A stretch of 10,805 nt of DNA from Pseudomonadota bacterium (GTDB lineage Bacteria; Pseudomonadota; Gammaproteobacteria; Burkholderiales; Nitrosomonadaceae). Positions 1 to 5,700 of the stretch are shown piece after piece. The translations under genes were made by a program, and so were the position numbers. The notes beneath the pieces are model-generated. The model was given only the letters and a program-made list of their open reading frames with translations, searched no databases and was not told the DNA's origin. The stretch is taken from contig JAFEEV010000244.1 in assembly GCA_018240935.1 (NCBI GenBank), positions 1 to 10,805 on the forward strand. Reading direction: 5' to 3'. Numbering within the stretch: position 1 is the stretch's first letter; every line of letters begins with the position of its first letter.

Positions 1-1
1 C

Positions 2-2695
2 GAGATGTCCAGTAACAAAAGTCTGGAGCCGGGGGTGTTCTCAGATCGCAATATTCGTTTGCGTGGCGGGTCGACGTTGAATTTGCGTGACACATTCATT
101 GCTTCGCTGACTTCCGCCAATTTGAACTCCAGTATTGCGCGGCCTTATCTCCCTGCCGAGCAAACGCAGCGCACGTTAATATTGCGCGATGCCGGAGCCT
201 GGCAGACTCCTGCGGCTACGCTCGATCTGCACGCGGCAACCGTGGTTACCTCCAAGCAACTTGGACTATTTCGTCCAGATGGCGCTAGTGTCGTATCCCT
301 CTCTCAAGCTAATTGGCGCTCGCAGTTGCAAGCGCAAATTTATCAACCGAGGATCACTGCGGCGACCCTGGAAGGTTTGCGTTTTTACGAAGAAGTCGAA
401 GTCAATTTCGTCGCTTACTACGTGCACTTGTATTACTTCGTGTTACCGGTAGCGATAGGTGATACCTATGTGGGGATGGGGTTGTATGAGCAAGGTATTA
501 CCGAATATAACCGTGTGCTTGCTTATCCATTTCTCAATACTGGTATTGAAGGCCATTATCTTTGGCTGAAAATTGCTGAAGCCACTTTGCAATGGGGAAA
601 TACGCTCTACCGGCGGGAGCAGCGTGCGGCAGCGGCTGAAAAATATGCGCGCATTATTGGGTCCGACGGCGCAATACCCGCTGGTTCAGCGCTTTACCAA
701 GGGGCGGCCTTCTCGCCGCTAGCAACCGAGGCGGCAGAAGTTGCCAAAAGTATTCGTGGTCAAGCGCATGCGCCATTTAATCCGCGGGTCGGAACGGTAA
801 TCGTACAAGCATCCCTGCGACAAAGTTACCTGACGCAGGGTTTTAATTTCCTGGGCCTAGCGCCGGATTATGCGCCGGTATTGCGTTTCAAATATTTGCA
901 ATCGGTTGCCACTTATCTGGCCGATAACGCGATCGAGGCGGAGCGCACGTTCATCAGCTATCGCGTGAACGCAGAGAATCAAAAAATGGAACGCATGCAG
1001 TTGCAGAGCGCGGTCGACGTTAACAAAGCCGCACTGGCGATCGAGAACAAACGCATGCAAGATGCGCAGCTGGAAATTGAAGCTGCGCGCCGTACGCGCG
1101 AATATGCGCAACTGCGCAAGAACAATGCCGACGATGCGGTCGCGGAATGGAATACCAAAGGCGCTGAGTTAACTTCGATGAATGCCGCGTTGTCGTGGGC
1201 TGGTGCTGCGGCTAATGACCAAAAGATTCGTTACACCGGTGTTCAGTACGATGGTGAAAGTCACAATTACGAAGGTACTGTCGAAGATTTTTTTGACACA
1301 GTCGGGGAGCGGCGGGAATGGCTCGACTGGGAACTGCAACGTAACCGGCTCGAGCGGCAAGCTGCGGAGGTGGCTGCGGAAGTAGGTTTGGCCAATGTGC
1401 GTGAGCAACAAGCGCAAGTGCGATTACAAGTGCAAGCGCTGAATGTGCAGATGCAGCAATTGCGCGTCCAAGCTGCTGAAGAGGTGCTTGAATACGCGGA
1501 ACAGCGCATGTTCGACGAAGATCTTTGGTTTCAGCTTGCTGCACAGCTGCAAGATTTGGCGCGGCATTATCTGGATGCGGCGATCTATGCGGCGCAAGTC
1601 ATGGAGCGGGCCTACGATCTGGAATTTGACCGGCAACTGAACCGTATCCGCTTAGACTACGGATTGGGCGGCCCAGCCGGCTTGCTCGGAGGGGAAATGC
1701 TCAAGCGCGATATCGTTTCTTTTACTTCCGATTATCTTGAACATGCCCAGAAAAAAAATCCGGTTCGTCTAGCTCTATCGCTGCGCGAAGAATTTCCTAG
1801 CGGCTTTGCGGCATTTTTACAAACCGGAATATTGCCGTTCCGCACCGATCTCGAGTTATTCGATCGCCGTTACCCTGGCACTGTGCGCCGCAAATTGAAG
1901 AAAGTGGAGCTGTTTGTTGAGGGATTAGTGCCCCTCGAAGGGGCGAGTGGATTCCTGACGTGTCATGGTGTTTGCTCGGAATGGCGCCGGAGCGGAGGAA
2001 CGTGGGGCAAACATACTCGAGTGATGCCGGTCGAACGTATGGTCCTGTCGAGCTATCAGTTCCGCCGGGATATTGCAGTGTTCCAGCCATCGGAAGAATT
2101 GCTCGGGCAGTTTGAAAATAATGCGCTGCAAAGTGACTGGACACTTGAGCTTCCGCGCTCGGGCAACAACCTCGACTATAACTCGATAGCCGATATCAAA
2201 TTTATAATCTATTTTGACGCCGATGTAGACGATGCATTGGCGGCACATGTGAAAGCGTTCTATCCAACAACGGGTGGACGTTCAACCGTGGTTTCCGCCC
2301 GCTTCCAGTTACCCGATGAGTACTTCCGGCTCGATACCGAACGGCATATCCGTTTTGAAGTGCTGCCCTCGTTTTTCGCGTTTAACTATGAGCTGCCGGT
2401 TCTGTCGGCGTTCGGCGTGCGTGTGCTCGACCGCAACGGTAATGGCATGGCAAACATTGCACTGAAAGTGACGCGGCAATCCGATGCATCGGAGGTCAGT
2501 GTGATTACCGGCACCGATGGCGCTATTGCTGGAAACGCGACTACAATGGCGCCTTTTGCAGCGTGGAAAGGAGTCCCGGCAGTTGATACCTGGCAGGTTG
2601 CACTTGGCGATGGCGTTGATTCAACCGTAATTGGCGATATTCAGTTGTTCTTCAGTTATCGCTTCAATTACCGCGCCAACGGCAGCCTTGTTTAA
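2..2695 (+). CDS. Tc toxin subunit A (TcA), C-terminal pore and TcB-binding part; probably 5'-incomplete
   Basis: TcA forms the pentameric prepore that carries the BC cocoon and injects its cargo through a central alpha-helical channel. Residues are counted from the first ATG at base 5. Residues 140-250 are helical and TPR-like (repeated aromatic/Ala spacing, LWLKIAEATLQWGNTLYRR). Residues 300-390 and 430-500 are two long charged coiled-coil helices, the expected channel hairpin. Residues 500-600 match the helix after the channel (LAAQLQDLARHYL, MERAYDLEFDRQLNRIRL). Residues 616-740 are the TcB-binding domain: ELFDRRYPGTVRRKLKKVEL, then DWTLELP and LDYNSIADIKFIIYFDA, close to the family's LFDxDYPGHYxRRIKSV and WRLELP...DYDTISDVIL signatures. 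Residues 800-896 add an Ig-like stretch and a closing strand, DIQLFFSYRF. Classical TcA has about 2,500 residues; only 896 are here and the frame is open to the window edge, with only four bases before the ATG. A split or compact TcA is the alternative. The next gene is its BC partner. Confidence 0.85.
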   Translation, partial: EMSSNKSLEPGVFSDRNIRLRGGSTLNLRDTFIASLTSANLNSSIARPYLPAEQTQRTLILRDAGAWQTPAATLDLHAATVVTSKQLGLFRPDGASVVSLSQANWRSQLQAQIYQPRITAATLEGLRFYEEVEVNFVAYYVHLYYFVLPVAIGDTYVGMGLYEQGITEYNRVLAYPFLNTGIEGHYLWLKIAEATLQWGNTLYRREQRAAAAEKYARIIGSDGAIPAGSALYQGAAFSPLATEAAEVAKSIRGQAHAPFNPRVGTVIVQASLRQSYLTQGFNFLGLAPDYAPVLRFKYLQSVATYLADNAIEAERTFISYRVNAENQKMERMQLQSAVDVNKAALAIENKRMQDAQLEIEAARRTREYAQLRKNNADDAVAEWNTKGAELTSMNAALSWAGAAANDQKIRYTGVQYDGESHNYEGTVEDFFDTVGERREWLDWELQRNRLERQAAEVAAEVGLANVREQQAQVRLQVQALNVQMQQLRVQAAEEVLEYAEQRMFDEDLWFQLAAQLQDLARHYLDAAIYAAQVMERAYDLEFDRQLNRIRLDYGLGGPAGLLGGEMLKRDIVSFTSDYLEHAQKKNPVRLALSLREEFPSGFAAFLQTGILPFRTDLELFDRRYPGTVRRKLKKVELFVEGLVPLEGASGFLTCHGVCSEWRRSGGTWGKHTRVMPVERMVLSSYQFRRDIAVFQPSEELLGQFENNALQSDWTLELPRSGNNLDYNSIADIKFIIYFDADVDDALAAHVKAFYPTTGGRSTVVSARFQLPDEYFRLDTERHIRFEVLPSFFAFNYELPVLSAFGVRVLDRNGNGMANIALKVTRQSDASEVSVITGTDGAIAGNATTMAPFAAWKGVPAVDTWQVALGDGVDSTVIGDIQLFFSYRFNYRANGSLV
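1751..1758 (+). repeat. A8 homopolymer inside the TcA gene
   Basis: Eight consecutive A bases span codons 583-585 (Lys-Lys-Asn), just upstream of the TcB-binding domain. Loss of one base leads to TAG at 1770-1772; gain of one leads to TAG at 1798-1800. The tract is seen directly; any slippage is inference. Confidence 0.8.
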
Positions 2696-2698
2696 AGC

Positions 2699-2706
2699 GG
2701 GGTGAG
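2699..2706 (+). promoter_or_regulatory. Ribosome binding site of the TcB-TcC gene
   Basis: GGGGTGAG lies two bases before the ATG at 2709, and its GGTGA core matches the 16S anti-Shine-Dalgarno complement. It falls in the 13-base gap after the TcA stop codon (2693-2695), which supports start 2709, one transcript and probable translational coupling. No promoter is visible between the two genes. Confidence 0.75.
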
Positions 2707-2708
2707 CC

Positions 2709-5700
2709 ATGACAGGCAAACCGAGCGGTGTGGGTTTAGGCAGCCGCGCGCAATTCGGCGCGGCCGGTGGCGTCCGTTCACTGGGTGACGCATTTCAACC
2801 TAATCTTGCGATGGGGGGGGGCACTTACCGGGTGCCCATCGAATTGCCTGCTGGCATTGGCGGACTCACACCTCAACTTGAGCTGCAATACGATACGGGT
2901 AGCGGTAACAGTCCATTTGGTGTTGGTTGGTCGTTATCGGTGCCTTTCATAGAACGGCAGCGGCCACGTGCATTCGCGGCTGAAAGCGAGCCGCTGTACA
3001 GTCTGGGTGGTGCTCAACGGCTGGTACGATGCACCGATGACAGTTATGTGGTGGCCGTGACGGATAAGTTGCAGCGCTTTTCTTTGAGCGGCAATAGCTG
3101 GCGAAGCCGGACACTGACGTTAGTGGAATTACGTTTTGGAGAAAATGCTGGAACGCGTATCGAAGCTGAAGTCGATGGCGTTCTACGCACTCAGCGTTGG
3201 TTTATCGAGCGCAGTCTGCATCCCGGCGGGCGTGAGATTCGCTACGAGTATTTACGCGATGGCGCTCAGCTGTATCTCAAGACGATACGCTGGAGTGTTT
3301 TTCGAGCCGAATTCATTTACGATCTACGGCCCGATCCTTGGTCTCAGTTCGACGCCGGTTTCGAGTTACGTACCCGGTTGCGTTGCAAGCGCATCGAAAT
3401 TCATCATGAGCGGCTTGCTCCTCATACATTGATGCGCAGTTTCGAGCTGGAGTATGAACAAGCCGATTTGACGGGCATGTCGCTGCTGGCCAGTATTACG
3501 CTAACAGGCCATCGCGGCGATGATCAACAGGCATCGATGCCTTCTCAGAAATTCACTTACACACGTTTCGCACCATTGGACCGGCGGATCGAAACCTTCG
3601 ATGCGCCCGTTAGTCCGCCGCCGCCACTCGAAGACGATGTGACATTGGTTGATTTCGGCGGTACAGGGCTTCCCGGAGTGCTGCGGCTGGGCGATACGGG
3701 TGCGACATACTGGGAAAACCGGGGAAGGCTTGTCTGGGGGCCGCCACGTGCTTTGCGCGATTTGCCGTCCGGCGTATCACTGGCGCAATCCGGTGTCCGC
3801 TTTGCCGACATGGAAGGAAGGGGCAACGCCGATTTGGTGGTGGGGCGTGATCACGGCGCCGGATTCTATCCCAATCGCGCTGGCAGCGGCTTTGAACGTA
3901 AGCGTACGGCTCATGTCGCGCCAGGTTTCGATTTGACTGAAGATGGATCGTATTTGATAGACATCGATGGCGATCGTGTTGCCGACTTGCTGACTTTCCG
4001 TAACGGCGTGCCGATGGCGTTTCTCAATCGCGGTAATGGGACGTGGGATGGTCCGGTTGTGCTCGGTGCGAGCGGTTTGCCAAGTTTTCCGGGTGTTGAA
4101 CGCCGCTTGCGCATGGCCGATATGAACGGTGATGGATTGTCCGATTTGGTGCTCATGCATTCTCGCCAGATCGTCTATTGGCCCTATCTGGGCAACGGCC
4201 GCTGGGGTGCAAAGCGGCAGATGGCCGATACGCCGGCTTTCGACGTGCCCAATGCCGATACCGATGTGCTACTGGCTGATGTCAATGGCGATGGCGTGGC
4301 TGACTTGGTGTTGATCGGCGCGGCTGAAATTCGTGTTTATATCAATCGTGCCGGTGAAGGTTTTGCATCACCCATCGTTCTCGATCGAACGCCGCGCTTG
4401 GCCGCCGAACGCGTATTGCTGGCAGATATGAAGGGCAGTGGCGCAGCGGGGATTTTATTCACGGCGGGTCCTGGCGGCGCTTACCGTTTCCTTGATCTGC
4501 AAGGCGGTGTCAAGCCGGGATTGCTGAGCAAGATCGATAATTCCAGCGGTCTTGTGACCACGATCGAATATGGCAGCTCAACCTTCGAACGGGCGCGTGA
4601 CCTTGCCGAAGGACGGCGCTGGAGTGGTTATTTGCCGTTTGCCGTGCCGGTAGTTACGCGATTGACACTCGAAGATTCAGTGACATTGCAACGTTCGGTA
4701 ACCGAGTTGCGTTACCATGACGGTCATTTCGACGGTATCGAGCGCGAATATCTCGGTTTCGCCGAAGTGGAATCGGTCCGGACAACCGGATTGGAAGAAT
4801 CACCTCTCAAACAGCGTATTACCTATCACACACGGTTGACAACCGCCCGTGATCCGGCGTTTATCGCCGGGCGTGGCCAGCCTCACCGGACCGAGACTTT
4901 CGATCCCGAAAACGATCAGATTAGCTTGCTGGAAGAATCCGATTGGGCAGCTGCCCGGGTGGCAGGGAGCAGCGATGACAATCCTGCATTTCTTGCTTAC
5001 GAAGCACGCCGAATAAGCCGCCGCTTACATGAAGGAATCGAATATGAGCACGAACAAGTAGTGTTCACAATCGATGCGGCCGGCAATATCGTGCGGGAAC
5101 TGCGCAGCACGGCATGGTCCGACGCAAGCGGTGCGCCACGCAGCGAAACGCTGCGCATCGATACGGACTTTGCCCGTCATGCGGAATTCGGTATTACTTC
5201 GTTCGATGCACGCCTGCGTAAATTGGATGGAGACGGTGTACTGCTGAAAGATGTGCGCAAGCACTACGATGGCGCAGCTTTTGAGGGTCTTCCCCTGGGG
5301 CAAGTGGAACAAGGTTTCCGTATCCGTCAAACGGAGGCCGCATTAACTGCACGCGAGATTACACTTGCCTTCGGTGGAGTAGCTCCCGACTCACTGGCTG
5401 CGCTTATGCGCAGTGAGAACGATCCGGAATATGGTCTGATATATGTGCGTGATGTGGGGCGTGTGCGTGTCGATACGGCTGGTAATGAAGTTGAAACGAT
5501 CGATGCGGCGGGCTTGGTGCGTGAATTCCGTTTTGATGCGGATGCGTTGCATCCGGTGGCAGTGCGCGAAGATGGCGGAGATTGGCGCGATACCGCTTTC
5601 GATCCGATCGCGCAACAAGTTTCTCTATACATTGATTTAAATGGCCATGCGGTACGCACCGAATACGATCCGCTCGGTAATGTCAGTGCGATTTACAAGC

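Noticed and set aside
857..1111. - strand open frame opposite the TcA coiled coil
   Set aside because: It overlaps clear coiled-coil coding sequence and has no supporting signal.
4080..4330. Tandem DxNGDG repeats considered as an independent DNA repeat element
   Set aside because: The similarity is at the protein level (FG-GAP propeller blades spaced about 50 residues), not a nucleotide repeat or mobile element.
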